From the NCBI GenBank assembly GCA_035946615.1, contig DASYZB010000055.1, forward strand, positions 22,843 through 86,842: 64,000 nucleotides of DNA. The letters run 5' to 3'. The notes beneath the pieces are model-generated. The model was not told the DNA's origin. It saw only the letters and a program-made list of their open reading frames with translations, and ran no database searches. The position numbers and the translations under genes were made by a program. Below are positions 45,189 to 56,100 of this stretch, piece after piece (position 1 is the first letter of the stretch; every line of letters starts with the position of its first letter). This stretch comes from Verrucomicrobiia bacterium (GTDB lineage Bacteria > Verrucomicrobiota > Verrucomicrobiia > Limisphaerales > UBA8199).

Positions 45189-46811
45189 TCAGTGCTCAAT
45201 AGAACTCACCTGCAAGCTGTTGGAATCAAACCAGGTTTCGCCTGAACTGGCGCGGAGTTCACAAATGAACACGATGGTCTGCGAATCGACCGCGACCTCA
45301 AAATCCGTCCCGAGCGGCTGCCAGTTGGAATTGCCTGTTAGACCTCCCGGGTCCCTGGAGCGGCCCTCGACCCGCAGCGCGGCGCCCTGGTGCTTCCCGA
45401 AAGGGAGCGGCATCACGTTATTCACGCGCGCCCTGCCTTCGAATCGATAATGTCCTCGTGGCAGCACCCTCTCGGTTCTCCATGAGGCCATCGAGTTTGA
45501 CGAAGTCGCGATATATAGCGCCCCGACGCCATCCGATGTAATAGTCCTCCCCATTTTGCCGCCGGCCGGCTCGTCGCGTTTTTTCCAGGCATCGAGGCGG
45601 ACGAGGCCATTGCTGAACTCCAGCGCGCGAGGCCCCGGCTGGGCCAACTGCAATTGCAGGCTGTGGTTTCGCTGTGCAATTCGCGCTTTTAGCTCGCCGG
45701 CTTCTGTTCGGATATTGCGGAACTCCTCAGCCTGCACAAAAGGGCGCAAGCCCAGGACCAGCTCATCGACGCGTTTGGTCAGGACATCCGGCTTGAACAG
45801 GTTGGTGAACAGGTCTTTGAACTCCTGTTCGTAAAGTTGCTCTCCTGGCGTGGTTTCTCTCAAGGCCCGGGCCGCCAGCCCGGCCATCGAGGGCTTCCAG
45901 GACAAATCGGCGATGCCGAAGAGTTGGTCCATCCCGTGAGGCAAGAATACCATCCTGCCGCTATCGAGATCATGGTAAACCCTGAAATTGTTACGAGCCA
46001 GGCAATAGCCGTCGCGATGGCTGATCATGACCTCCAGGGCCATGAACGCAATGAACCGCTGTGCGTCCAACGTTTGATCAAGCTGCTCCCATCGTCGCGC
46101 GAGGTCCGGAACATGGGCGGCGGCGGCAAGGGCTTTGAGGGCGTGCCGGTCCCCTGCAGGAGCCCGCGCCGAATTGCGTTTGAGATGTTGGTCAATGTCG
46201 TGCCCGGACTCGGGTTCATAAAGCTCGCCTCCGACGTGCTGGAAATATCCAGAGAGAAAGTCCTCGGTAAATCCCTCCTTCAACACATACAAACCCAATC
46301 GCCGGCCATTGAACCGCACCAGCGCGTAACCGGCCCTGGGCGCCGGCACCCCGGCGGCCCGAAAGAGTTCGCTACCCAAGTGTTCATTCGCGTAACTGGG
46401 GTCCTCGACCGAATTGTTCAGATGAATCCGGCGAAGCCCGTGGAATGCTTCGCCCGCCGCGAATCTCTCAAAATCGAGAGTAAAACCAGGTTTGTCATCG
46501 ATTGGCCGAAAGCTTCCGACAGAGCCTTTCAAATGAACGGCAACATTCCGGTACGTGCGACCCGCTTCAGAAACCGTGGCGCGAACGAATTGCCGCGGAT
46601 CGCGTTTCAGGCTCTCGACGTCTCCAGGGGCGATTTGGATTTCAATTTGCTCAACCGCGCCGTTGGTGAACAAGTCGGCCCCAGGCAAAGAATGCGGAGC
46701 GACAAGGACGCTGGGCGGGCCGCCGGCTCCCCAGGCCGAAAGTCCCAGACCGAGCGCCACCCAGGCAGCGACTCGAGTGAACGTCCATAAGTATAGCCGA
46801 GTCCGCAACAT
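45189..46811 (-). CDS. CotH-like kinase family protein, secreted
   Basis: 540 residues. A signal peptide (about residues 1-28) precedes the CotH fold: VAVHLKGSVGSFRPIDDKPG (the nucleotide-binding loop region), RRIHLNNSVEDPSYANEHLG, GYALVRFNGRRLGLYVLKEG, ISHRDGYCLARNNFRVYHD (HRD-like catalytic loop) and FLPHGMDQLFG (metal-binding Asp). These atypical protein kinases act on exported proteins. The C-terminal third is a separate beta-rich domain. ATG 46811 is chosen; the longer frame upstream would translate a 104-bp repeat. Clusters with two phosphodiester glycosidases. Confidence 0.85.
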   Translation of the reverse strand: MLRTRLYLWTFTRVAAWVALGLGLSAWGAGGPPSVLVAPHSLPGADLFTNGAVEQIEIQIAPGDVESLKRDPRQFVRATVSEAGRTYRNVAVHLKGSVGSFRPIDDKPGFTLDFERFAAGEAFHGLRRIHLNNSVEDPSYANEHLGSELFRAAGVPAPRAGYALVRFNGRRLGLYVLKEGFTEDFLSGYFQHVGGELYEPESGHDIDQHLKRNSARAPAGDRHALKALAAAAHVPDLARRWEQLDQTLDAQRFIAFMALEVMISHRDGYCLARNNFRVYHDLDSGRMVFLPHGMDQLFGIADLSWKPSMAGLAARALRETTPGEQLYEQEFKDLFTNLFKPDVLTKRVDELVLGLRPFVQAEEFRNIRTEAGELKARIAQRNHSLQLQLAQPGPRALEFSNGLVRLDAWKKRDEPAGGKMGRTITSDGVGALYIATSSNSMASWRTERVLPRGHYRFEGRARVNNVMPLPFGKHQGAALRVEGRSRDPGGLTGNSNWQPLGTDFEVAVDSQTIVFICELRASSGETWFDSNSLQVSSIEH

Positions 46812-46911
46812 GCGCTGCAATCGTAATCTGCCGGGGATTCTCCCTCTCCCCTTCGGAAGGGGAGAGGGCCGGGGAGAGGGGTCCCTCTGTGTGTAGTCGA
46901 TCCCACCGTCC
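46808..46911 (-). repeat. 104-bp dispersed repeat, copy A, with strong hairpin
   Basis: Aligns with 48103-48206 over 104 bases with few mismatches. The core CCCTCTCCCCTTC-GG-AAGGGGAGAGGG (46842-46868) is a near-perfect hairpin. The cotH start codon lies at its edge (reverse 46809-46811). A related, shorter sequence ends the window (63955-64000). Confidence 0.85.
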
Positions 46912-46947
46912 TCCCAGTATTTATATCGTTCCGGTCTCAAGAGGACT

Positions 46948-48246
46948 TCAATTCTTCGGCTTTTTTTTCTTGAGCACAACCAGCGCATTGGCTGCAGGCC
47001 GTTCGCGCCCTTCGCTGGGGCTGTTCCGCACGTCACCCAGCGCCCAAAGAGTCGCCGAGCCGCCGCCATCAAAATTCATCGCTTCGTCGCAACCCAATTT
47101 TACCAGGTAATCGGCCAGTTCTGGAAAGGTCATCCCGAGCGACACCTCGGTTTGGCGTCCATCCACCTCGACGAGGAAAATGAAATTCTTATTCCAGCCA
47201 ATGGCGCTGCGGGGATGGCGGACATGAATGATGCCGCTCCATTGCATTACTCGCCCGTGATGCACCAGGGCCGGCCCGCCGCCGATGGCGGTCTGGACTC
47301 CGGAAAGGTCAGGAACAGTCTCGGTTGAAATCTGCAAAAAGTTTCCGGGTTGCAATGCAGGGGCTGTGGCGGCCAGAGCAGGGCCAAGTGAAAGCGCCAT
47401 CGTCTGGCTATCAAAAGCCGTGTCGCCGTCGTGCCGCACGGACTGCACCCGCGCGGTGTAAAGCTGGCCCGCCTGCAAGGGCAGCCAGGGGCCTTTATCA
47501 CCGCGCGCGAGGACCAACTCGGTCCCGCTGCTGGTTCGGGTCGATCGCCCTGCTACCGAAGTGTAGAGCACCGCGCCCTCCGCGCTGCGCTCCTGGTTCA
47601 GCCCGAGTCGCATCGAGCCGCCTTGAGGCCAGATCACACGGAAGCGAGATTCCACATTGGTCATACGCGGGTTGCCCGCCGGATCAATCCAGAAACACGT
47701 GTGGCCAGCCGGGCTGCTGACCACTTCTCCGTTCCGAATTTGCAGGTCTCTCGGGCGGCCCTGGTAATTTTTGCTGTTGTCGTAGAAGTCACCGTTAATT
47801 GCCGCCAAAGGCTGCCCCTCTGCGGGAAGCAGATTCTTGAGCTGTTCGGAAACCGTCGCCATTGCGAAGGCCCGCTCGTTTCCCAGCGTGGTGCAGAACT
47901 CAAATTCCGGGAATGGACGTTCAATTCTAACGATATGAATCGACCAAGGCACATCCGGGATAACGTCGTTTGTGTAGGTGAGCCAGTGCTCGTGCCGGCG
48001 CGATTCAGCGTTGGCTAATGTGTCGCCTCCACTTGCTACTGGCATCAGAAGCCCGGCCAGAATGCAAATCGCAGCCAAAGCTGCATTATAGAGGGGTCTG
48101 TGACATGCGCTACAACCGTAAGCTGCTGAGGATTCTCCCTCTCCCCTTCCGAAGGGGAGAGGGTCGGGGAGAGGGGTCCCTCTATGTGTAGTCCATCCCA
48201 CCGTCCACTCATTATTCCCGCTAAGGCCACTATTGGGTCGCTGCAT
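46948..48246 (-). CDS. Phosphodiester glycosidase (NAGPA-type) paralogue B, exported
   Basis: Related to N-acetylglucosamine-1-phosphodiester alpha-N-acetylglucosaminidase. Key blocks are PDVPWSIHIVRIERP, LAAINGDFYD, GPALVHHGR, RHPRSAIGWN and CDEAMNFDGGGSATLWALGDV, the last being the family signature. 432 codons from ATG 48246, 2 bases after the upstream stop. Residues about 20-50 are encoded by the 104-bp repeat and a hydrophobic signal-like segment only begins near 53, so a later start (for example TTG 48078) is possible. Paralogue of the upstream gene. Confidence 0.82.
   Translation of the reverse strand: MQRPNSGLSGNNEWTVGWTTHRGTPLPDPLPFGRGEGESSAAYGCSACHRPLYNAALAAICILAGLLMPVASGGDTLANAESRRHEHWLTYTNDVIPDVPWSIHIVRIERPFPEFEFCTTLGNERAFAMATVSEQLKNLLPAEGQPLAAINGDFYDNSKNYQGRPRDLQIRNGEVVSSPAGHTCFWIDPAGNPRMTNVESRFRVIWPQGGSMRLGLNQERSAEGAVLYTSVAGRSTRTSSGTELVLARGDKGPWLPLQAGQLYTARVQSVRHDGDTAFDSQTMALSLGPALAATAPALQPGNFLQISTETVPDLSGVQTAIGGGPALVHHGRVMQWSGIIHVRHPRSAIGWNKNFIFLVEVDGRQTEVSLGMTFPELADYLVKLGCDEAMNFDGGGSATLWALGDVRNSPSEGRERPAANALVVLKKKKPKN
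48103..48206 (-). repeat. 104-bp dispersed repeat, copy B
   Basis: Second copy of the element at 46808-46911, same orientation, with hairpin core at 48137-48163. It falls inside the annotated 5' end of paralogue B. Confidence 0.85.
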
Positions 48247-48248
48247 GG

Positions 48249-49499
48249 CTATTCCTTGGCCTGCGCCTTGGCGGCAGAAATTGTTCCTTTGGCGCTGGCC
48301 CTCTCCACCACGATCAGCGAGTTGGCAATCGTTCGCTCGTAATGATCGCAGGGGCTGTTACGGACCTGGCCTTTGAACCACAAGGTCGCCGAACCGCCGC
48401 CATCGAGGTTGAGTGCGTCTTCGCAACCCAGCTTCAAAAGCCAGCGCGATAATTCGTCGAGAGTCATTCCCACCGAGAGTTCCTTTTGGCGTCCATCTAC
48501 TTCGACTAAAAAAAAGAAGTCCTGGTTCCACCCGATTGCCGAGCGAGGATGCTGTTCAAGCATCGAGCTGAATTCATATTCCTGCGTAATGTCGGCGCCA
48601 ACCTTCTGGCGCCTCCCATCCCGCAGCAGGACCGGACCGGCGCTGAGAGCTATCCTGGCCCCGCGCAAATTTGGGAAGGTGGCTAACGAAATGCGCAAGA
48701 CGGCTCCGGTCGAGATGTCTGTAAACCGGGAAGCCATTGCCTGGTTCATGGATAAGACCAAAATCCCGGCTGCGATTGGCGAGTCGCCCCCTCCATGAAC
48801 TTCGCGAACTCGCGCCCGGTAGGTCCTGCCGATCTCCAGGGGTAACCATGGCCCGCGCCCTGCTCGCTCCAGCATCAGCTCGCGGCCTCCCGAGGTATGA
48901 GTCGAGGGTCCTATCGCCGGGGTGTAGAGCACCAAGGGCGCCTTGGAGCCATCATCATTCAACGCAATGCCAGTGGCCACGTTTCCCGGCCAAACGACCT
49001 GAAAGAAAGAGGTCACATTGGTTGTGCGCGGCTCGCCTTGGCTGTCTATCCAGAATGCCGGCTCGCCGGTTGGCCCATGCAACAACTCCCCATCTTGTAT
49101 CTGCAGCCCGCGCGGGACGCCCGCGTAGGTTTTGTCTCTCTGATAAAACCCTCCGTTGATTGCCGCAACAGCCCTGCCCAGAACAGGGTTGATTGCCTTT
49201 GCCTGCGCGCTCAGCGTGCTTAAGCCTAGAACTCCCCCGCCGGCGTGCCTCGAATGAAGTTCGTACTGCGGGCTTCCGCGCGCGACGCGCACAATATGGA
49301 TGGACCAGGGGACCTCGGGCGCCTGATAATTGGTGTAGAGGAGCGCGGCGCCAGTGGATTCCACGGGCAATGGGCCGCCAAAAACCAGGCCCGAAGCGGT
49401 CAAAAAGAGCGCCAGGATCGCTAACATCAGCTTGTTGTAGCCGCTTGCCCCTGTTGTCTCAATGCAAAAGCCCAGTCCACCCGGCCCGGCATTTTTCAT
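48249..49499 (-). CDS. Phosphodiester glycosidase (NAGPA-type) paralogue A, exported
   Basis: 416 residues; a hydrophobic signal segment lies near residues 24-42 (MLAILALFLTASGLVFG). The same blocks as paralogue B are present: APEVPWSIHIVRVARG, VAAINGGFYQRDKTY, AGPVLLRDGR, HPRSAIGWNQDFFFLVEVDGR and EDALNLDGGGSATLWFKG. The two genes diverged enough that they are not recent copies. Start ATG 49499 is a compromise; ATG 49427 begins directly at the signal segment. First gene of the three-gene leftward group with CotH. Confidence 0.82.
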   Translation of the reverse strand: MKNAGPGGLGFCIETTGASGYNKLMLAILALFLTASGLVFGGPLPVESTGAALLYTNYQAPEVPWSIHIVRVARGSPQYELHSRHAGGGVLGLSTLSAQAKAINPVLGRAVAAINGGFYQRDKTYAGVPRGLQIQDGELLHGPTGEPAFWIDSQGEPRTTNVTSFFQVVWPGNVATGIALNDDGSKAPLVLYTPAIGPSTHTSGGRELMLERAGRGPWLPLEIGRTYRARVREVHGGGDSPIAAGILVLSMNQAMASRFTDISTGAVLRISLATFPNLRGARIALSAGPVLLRDGRRQKVGADITQEYEFSSMLEQHPRSAIGWNQDFFFLVEVDGRQKELSVGMTLDELSRWLLKLGCEDALNLDGGGSATLWFKGQVRNSPCDHYERTIANSLIVVERASAKGTISAAKAQAKE

Positions 49500-50180
49500 T
49501 ATGCGGCGCAGTGCGCCGGAAACCAATGCTGACGCGGGCCAACGTGTCACCGAACCGATCCGGGAACCTGTGCAGGGCTAAACCGATACCCGGCCCGGTG
49601 CGCCACAACCCGCTGCTGCTGCCGGCAGCCCCCAAAAATTGTCAATGTAACAGCAATTGATGATACGTCGTGATAAACATACCTACAAGATATGTGTTGA
49701 CTTCTGATAAGCATTCCTGCCAGTATCCCATCTGTTGGTGAGGCCCTGTCCCCCCGCCGACGATGGCTATGAGATCTGCATCGATCGAGTCCGTGCGCCC
49801 CGAAGGCAAAGGGTACGCAGTCCACAGACACGCAACAGCCGGCCCCCCGCGGCGCCCCGCAATTCTCATTTTCAATTCAGGACCAATCTTATTAACACCC
49901 CCATTCATGGGGGTGTTTGGCGGCGCATGGAGGCTGAGGAACCGTTCTCAACGGTTTCCCACCTTCATCGCAACCTCCCGGGACCACTTCAAAACCGTTG
50001 AGAACGGTTTCGGCCCTTCGTCACACCGCCACACCCCCGCGAATGGGGGCGTTCCGGCCCGCGTTCGCATAATGAGAATCGCTGGTGGCGCCCCGCCTCG
50101 GTGACCCCTTCGCCAACAACAACCAGACCTTCACTGAGCGAACATAGCCGCAGAAAGTCGCCTTAAACCCCAAATAACCT
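49500..50180. other. Divergent intergenic region with large palindrome
   Basis: About 680 bases between divergent secreted-protein genes. No gene with protein-like pattern is seen. The 160-bp nested palindrome is at 49894-50053; the remainder is plain. Confidence 0.6.
49894..50053. repeat. 160-bp nested inverted repeat (MITE-like)
   Basis: Four dyads in mirror order: AACACCCCCAT-TC-ATGGGGGTGTT (49894-49917), AACCGTT-CTC-AACGGTT (49940-49956), AACCGTT-GAG-AACGGTT (49993-50009) and CACACCCCCGCGAATGGGGGCG (50030-50051). The right half, reverse-complemented, aligns with the left half throughout, including the GGCGG spacer. The whole is therefore one long imperfect palindrome carrying smaller palindromes in each arm. 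No coding content. Confidence 0.85.
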
Positions 50181-53100
50181 ATGAAAACCCTGCCAGGTCG
50201 CGCCGCAGTCTCCGCCTGGACAAAGGCAGTTCTGGCAGCGCTTGCGAGCGTAACAAGTCTTTTGACCCAAGCCCAAATACCCGTATCGAATGGCCCGAAT
50301 TCGCCACTGGCCACCGGCACAACCACGAACTATTTTATAGCTCAACGCGGTCCGCACCAGCGTATCTGGGAACGAGTGACCTTGTTCACGAACGCTGCCA
50401 ACCATGTCGCGGCAAAAACCAACTCTTACGTCGAACTGGCCACGGGCATCGGGCATCTGGACGCTTCCGGCCAATGGGCCGATTCCAGCGATCAAATCAC
50501 ACCCACAGCAACAGGCGCCCAGGCAACCAACGCCCAGCATTCCCTCGCATTCGCGGGACAAATTGGCAGCGCGGGGGCGGCCATTAACCTGGTCACTCCG
50601 GACGCGAAAACTCTGGCCAGCCATGTCCTCGGTTTGAGCTACTTTGATACATCGAGCGGCAAAGCCGTCTGGATTGCCGAGGTCACAAACTCGGTGGGCG
50701 AGCTGCTGCCCTCAGGCAATGAGGTCGCCTACCCGGGAGCATTCTCGGGCCTGGACGCGGACCTCTATTATGTGAACTCGATTTCATCATTAGAACAGTT
50801 CGTGGTTTTGCGCCAGCAGCCGCCCTCTCCCTCAGAATGGGGGCTCGATCCGGCAAGCACGATGCTCCAAGTGATAACCGAATTCGACACCGCTCCGGTT
50901 CCGCAGGTGGCCACGACGCAGGTGGGCTCGGACACGGATGATTGCCTGGATTTTGGCGTGATGAAGATGGGCCCTGGGACGGCCTTCGCCCTGGGCTCCG
51001 AGACGAACAAAATCCGCGTCAACAAACACTGGGTCCTGCTTGATTCCAAAACCTGCCTGGTCGAGGAGGTGCCGTTCCAAAGTGTTCAGGCCCAACTCCA
51101 GGACCTGCCGGCCTCCCCGCCGGCTTCAGCGGACCTGCCGGCCTCCCCGGATGCGCTGGTGCGCAGGATGGCGCTCCGCCAGGCCGCGCCCCCGACCTGG
51201 CGGGCCGGCACAGCCATCCCGATGAGGATGGCGGCGGCCCGGCCGCTGAGGAAAGGGTTCCTGATGGATTATATAATCTTGACTACACAAACCAACCTGA
51301 CGCTGCAGAGCGACAGCACATACTATGTCAGCGGTAAGATATACTTATACGGAAGCAACAACGTCGCGGAGGGCGGAACCGTTTTGAAATTTGCGACGAA
51401 CGGCTCGATCAACCTGATCCCGGGTTACGGCACTCCCAACCTGACATTCAGTGGAAAGATGTACAGACCCATTGTCTGCACCGCCGTGGATGATCAGTCT
51501 GTCGGCGAGCAAATCAGCGGCAGCGGGCCGGCGCCCTCCGGCTACTACGCAAATCCGGCCTTCAACTTCGCCGGTATCAGCCCCGCTGTGCCGGTCCTCT
51601 CGAATTTGCGCATTTCGTACGCCTCCATCGGCGTCTCCCTGGGTGGAGTTTCGGCAGACATCTCTCACGCGCAGTTCGTCAACTGCCAGAATGGTCTCTC
51701 CGTGGGCGGAGGGACGGTCCACCTCAGAAACGCGCTGTTCTACAACGTCCCCACCAACATTGTTGCCGGAGGCGGCCTGACCCTTGCCGCTGAAAACGTG
51801 ACCTTCAGCGGGAGCAGCTATCTCGCCTCGGCCCCGTCCGCGCCCACGGGTTGCTCGCTGGCGGCGACCAATTGCGTGTTTGTCAACGTAACGAATCTTA
51901 CGGCAGGCATTCTGTCCCTCTCCGGCGACTACAACGGATTTTTCCAAACCACAAGTTTTGGAACCGACGTCGCACCGACCCCGGGCAGTTCGCCGCTCCA
52001 AACGGTCGGCGGAGGGACCGCGTACCTCGCAGCCAATAGCGGCTTCCGCGGGGCGGGCACACGCAATATCAATTCGAGCCTGCTAAGCGATCTTGGCCGG
52101 CGCACAACCTATCCCCCGGTGGTTTACAGCTCGTCCGGCGTGCTCTATCTTTTCACAAACACGGTACTTTATCCGCAGGCGCAGCGGGACACCTGCATGC
52201 CGCCGGACCTTGGGTACAGTTATGACCCAATCGATTTCGCGTTTCCCTACGTTTACGTCACCAACGCCACGATTACCGTGACCCCCGGAACGGTAATCAC
52301 GGCTTATCACGGGACCTACCCGGGCGGGCTGGCCATCTCCACCTCCGCCCAGTTGCTCTGCCAGGGCTCAGCGACCAACCTTGTCCAGTTCACCGAGTTC
52401 GCCGCCGTCCAGGAACAAGGCAGTTCCAGTTGGAATGGGGGGATATACTCGTTCATTCTTGCCAACTGGCAGAGCGGGTCCGTGCCAACCGCAATCAACT
52501 GCCGGTTCACTGATTTTTCCTCTCTTGCCCAGGATACCCTGCACCTCGGCTGGGGAGGCGGGACCACCCTGCCCATCAACTTCCAGAACTGCCAATTCCA
52601 CGACGGCATCATCCAGAATGAGCCGACATCGGTCAACCTGACGAACTGCCTCCTCGAGAGAGTGAACTTGGATTTGGAGGCCCAAGACAGTTATGTTCCC
52701 GTCATGCGGAACAACCTGTTCTACGGCGGAACGCTGGTGTTCACCCCCTGGTACACCACCAACGGAGTTGTCAAAGACAACCTGTTCGACCGAACGTCGC
52801 TCCCGTATGACACAGGCGGGTACATCGGAGGGTTCAACGCGTTCGTGACGAACTGCGACCGCCTGACCCCAACCAACAGCACTGACATCGTTCTGCCTGC
52901 ATCACCGGCTTACCAGGCCGGTCCTCTCGGCAATTATTACCAGCTCACCAACAGCGCGCTCATCAACGCCGACACCAATACAACCGCCGACCAGGTTGGG
53001 CTGTACCACTACACGATGTACACCAACCTCGTGAACGGGTGGGAAATCAAGGAGACCAACAGTTTTCTCGATGTGGGCCTTCATTTCGTGGCCGTGGACA

Positions 53101-56100
53101 CAAACGGCTGTCCGATTGACACCGATGGGGGAGGCGCGCCGGATTATGTCGAAAACGCGGCGGGGGACGGGAGCACCACCAATTCCTCCAACTGGTTGGA
53201 TGGCTCGGATGACTACAAATACCTGCTCGTTCCCCAATACCTGCGCTGCGAGTACCGCCAAAATCCGTGGGGCATCACAACCAATTACGGACCGCCCCGG
53301 TTTTATTGGATCGTGACCTCTCCTCAGCGCGCCGAACGACAGCTTGCGTATGAAGTTATTGTCGGTTCCACGTCGAATAATGTCGCAAACGGCTATGGCG
53401 ACTTCTGGGACAGCGGAAAGGAATATTCGGACCAAACGATTCATGTGCAGTACAACGGAGTTAACCTGCAATCAGGGCAACGCCTATGGTGGAACGTGCG
53501 CACGTGGGACCTCTACACCGGACTAAGCACGTGGGCCACCAACGGAGCGATGTTTCAACTGGGGTTATTGAATCCGAGCGACTGGAATGGTGCGTATTGG
53601 ATAGGTGTGAACAGCTACGTTTCAAGTTACGCTGCTCCGATTTTTCGCAGTACCAATGTCGTTTTGAGTAAGCAGGTTGCGACGGCGACGGCCTACGTAT
53701 CTGCGAAGGGTGTTTATGAACTGTGGATTAATGGGCAGAAGGTCGGGACAAATGTCCTCGCCCCGGAATGGACAGATTATAACCAGCGGATTCAGTACCA
53801 GACATTCGACGTCGCTCGATACTTGAACGGCGTTCCGCCCTCGACAAACATAATTGGCGCACTCCTTGGGGAGGGTTGGTGCTACGGCGACACTGATTAC
53901 GGAACCCCAGGGTATTACGGGGCGAAAAATCCCCAGTTCCTGCTGCAATTAATCATCACGAACACCGACAATAGTCGTACCACGATTTCGACCGACGCTA
54001 ACTGGACATGCTCGACAAATGGGCTAATCCGTGCCGCAGAGCTCTACGAGGGCGAGAAGGACGACGCTAACCAGGAAGGATATTACACAAACTGGGCGAC
54101 TGCCTCATTCATTCCTCAGTCATTTACGGTGCCAGTCGCTACATACCCGTTAAACGCTAATCTCCTCGTAACGCAGCCAAACGAACCCATTCAGGTGGTT
54201 CGCTATGTAACCCCTATAGCGATGTGGGCGGGGAGTAATGAGCAGGGCAAGTCCGCTACAATCTTTGACATGGGCCAGAATATCGTTGGTTGGTGCAATC
54301 TGACTATTACGAACACGAATGGCGTTAGCGCCATAGGATGGCAGGTGAGGCTCCGTCATAGCGAAGGCCTTAGTTTGGACTCCAAAAATAATGGCGCGTT
54401 CGCCACGGGCAGTGGAAACGTCTATGTTCTCAACCTGGGAACCCCACCGATGCAAATCGATACTTATATTCTGAATGGGGATTCCGTCCAACAACTCCAT
54501 CCCCATTTCACGTATCACGGATTCAGATATGTAGAAATCACCGCGTCGAACTCAATTACCGCGAGTCTTACAACGAATTCTCTCATGGGATGCGTCATCC
54601 GGTCGGGGGTGCCCCTGACGGGTGCCTTTTATTGTTCCGGAAACGACCCAGGTACAAATCCCAGCGATGTCGCGGCAAACTGGGTGCTAACGAACAATTT
54701 TATCAATAAGCTCATGACCAACGCGCAGTGGGGACAGCAGGGCAATCTCCAAGGCGTCTTTACGGCCTGCACTCAGCGTGCTGAAAGAGAGGGTTACCTG
54801 TTCGATGAGCACATTTTTTCTCAGACTGCGTGCTTTAACATGGACTTGGGCGCCTTCCTCACCAAGTGGGTGTGTGATATTCGCGATGCACAGACGCTAC
54901 GAGGAGATGGTGCGTTCACAGATTTTGCACCATGGGATGGACATACGGGTATCGGATTGGGATACTCCGACCCTGGCGCCCAAGCGGGGGGAATTATTTT
55001 TCCATGGCGACTATATCAGAACTACGGTGACACGCGCATTCTTAAGGCAAGCTACCACTCGATAACCAATCAGATAGGTTATCTCACCAATCTTTGCAAG
55101 GCCTCAACTGGCCAATGGCACACCGACAGCAGCATTTGGAACTCATCGAGTGCCGAGGTTACCGACTGGGGCAGTGGCGACTATTTCAACTGGCAACTCT
55201 CATACCCCCATCCTTACGGGTGGACGACGGCCGGTGGCCACGCAAGTGTAAGCTATGGAAACTGGGGCACAGGCTGGAGCGCGTACTCGCTCGATCTAGC
55301 TGCGAGTGTTGCCCGGGTTCTGGAGAGCCAGGCTACCGATCAAGGAAGTGCCACCGCCTACCTGAATGATTATACCCACTTTAGCGGTTTGGCGGCCATG
55401 GCACGAAATGCCTATACAAATGCTTCCAATCAATTAGTGACGTACAGCGGAACCAATATTGTTGGAGTTGGAGGCAACGGAGGATCTCAGGCTGACTGCA
55501 TGACGGCGGTATACTTCAACATGGTGCCAGACAGCCAGCGTTCAAACGTTATTTCTATTCTGCTCAGAGGGGCGTATGGAGTGCAAAATTATAACAATGC
55601 GTATACGAGCGATGGGTTTACGAACACCTATTGTACAAACCACCTCTCCACCGGCTATTATTTCTCATCGCGAGAAATGCTGGAGCTGTCACGCGATGGT
55701 TACACAAGCCTGGCCTACAAAATCCTGATGGACACTAATTTCCCTTCATGGCTTTACCCTGTGGTTAACGGGGCCACCACCTGTCAGGAGGGCTGGGATA
55801 CATATTTGTCCGGACCGGCGAATCCTGCGGCCGGCGGTGACGACCGCGGCTATTTCCCTGCGGTCTCGCCTTGGAATCCGTTTACGTCTTTCAACCATTT
55901 GCCGTACGGTGCCGTTTCGGAATGGATATGGAAAACGGTTGGCGGGGTAAATCCTGACGACAACAATCCCGGATTTAAAAATGTAATTATCAAACCAGAG
56001 CCAGGCGGATGTGTTACCAACGCATTCGCTTTTCTCAATAACGTTCGGGGGAATTTAGTCTGCTATTGGACGAATGATGCGACAAGGAGCACTTATACAC

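Noticed and set aside
46812..47072. N-terminal extension of the CotH gene
   Set aside because: It would translate the 104-bp repeat and lie inside the neighbouring gene; the signal peptide starts at 46811.
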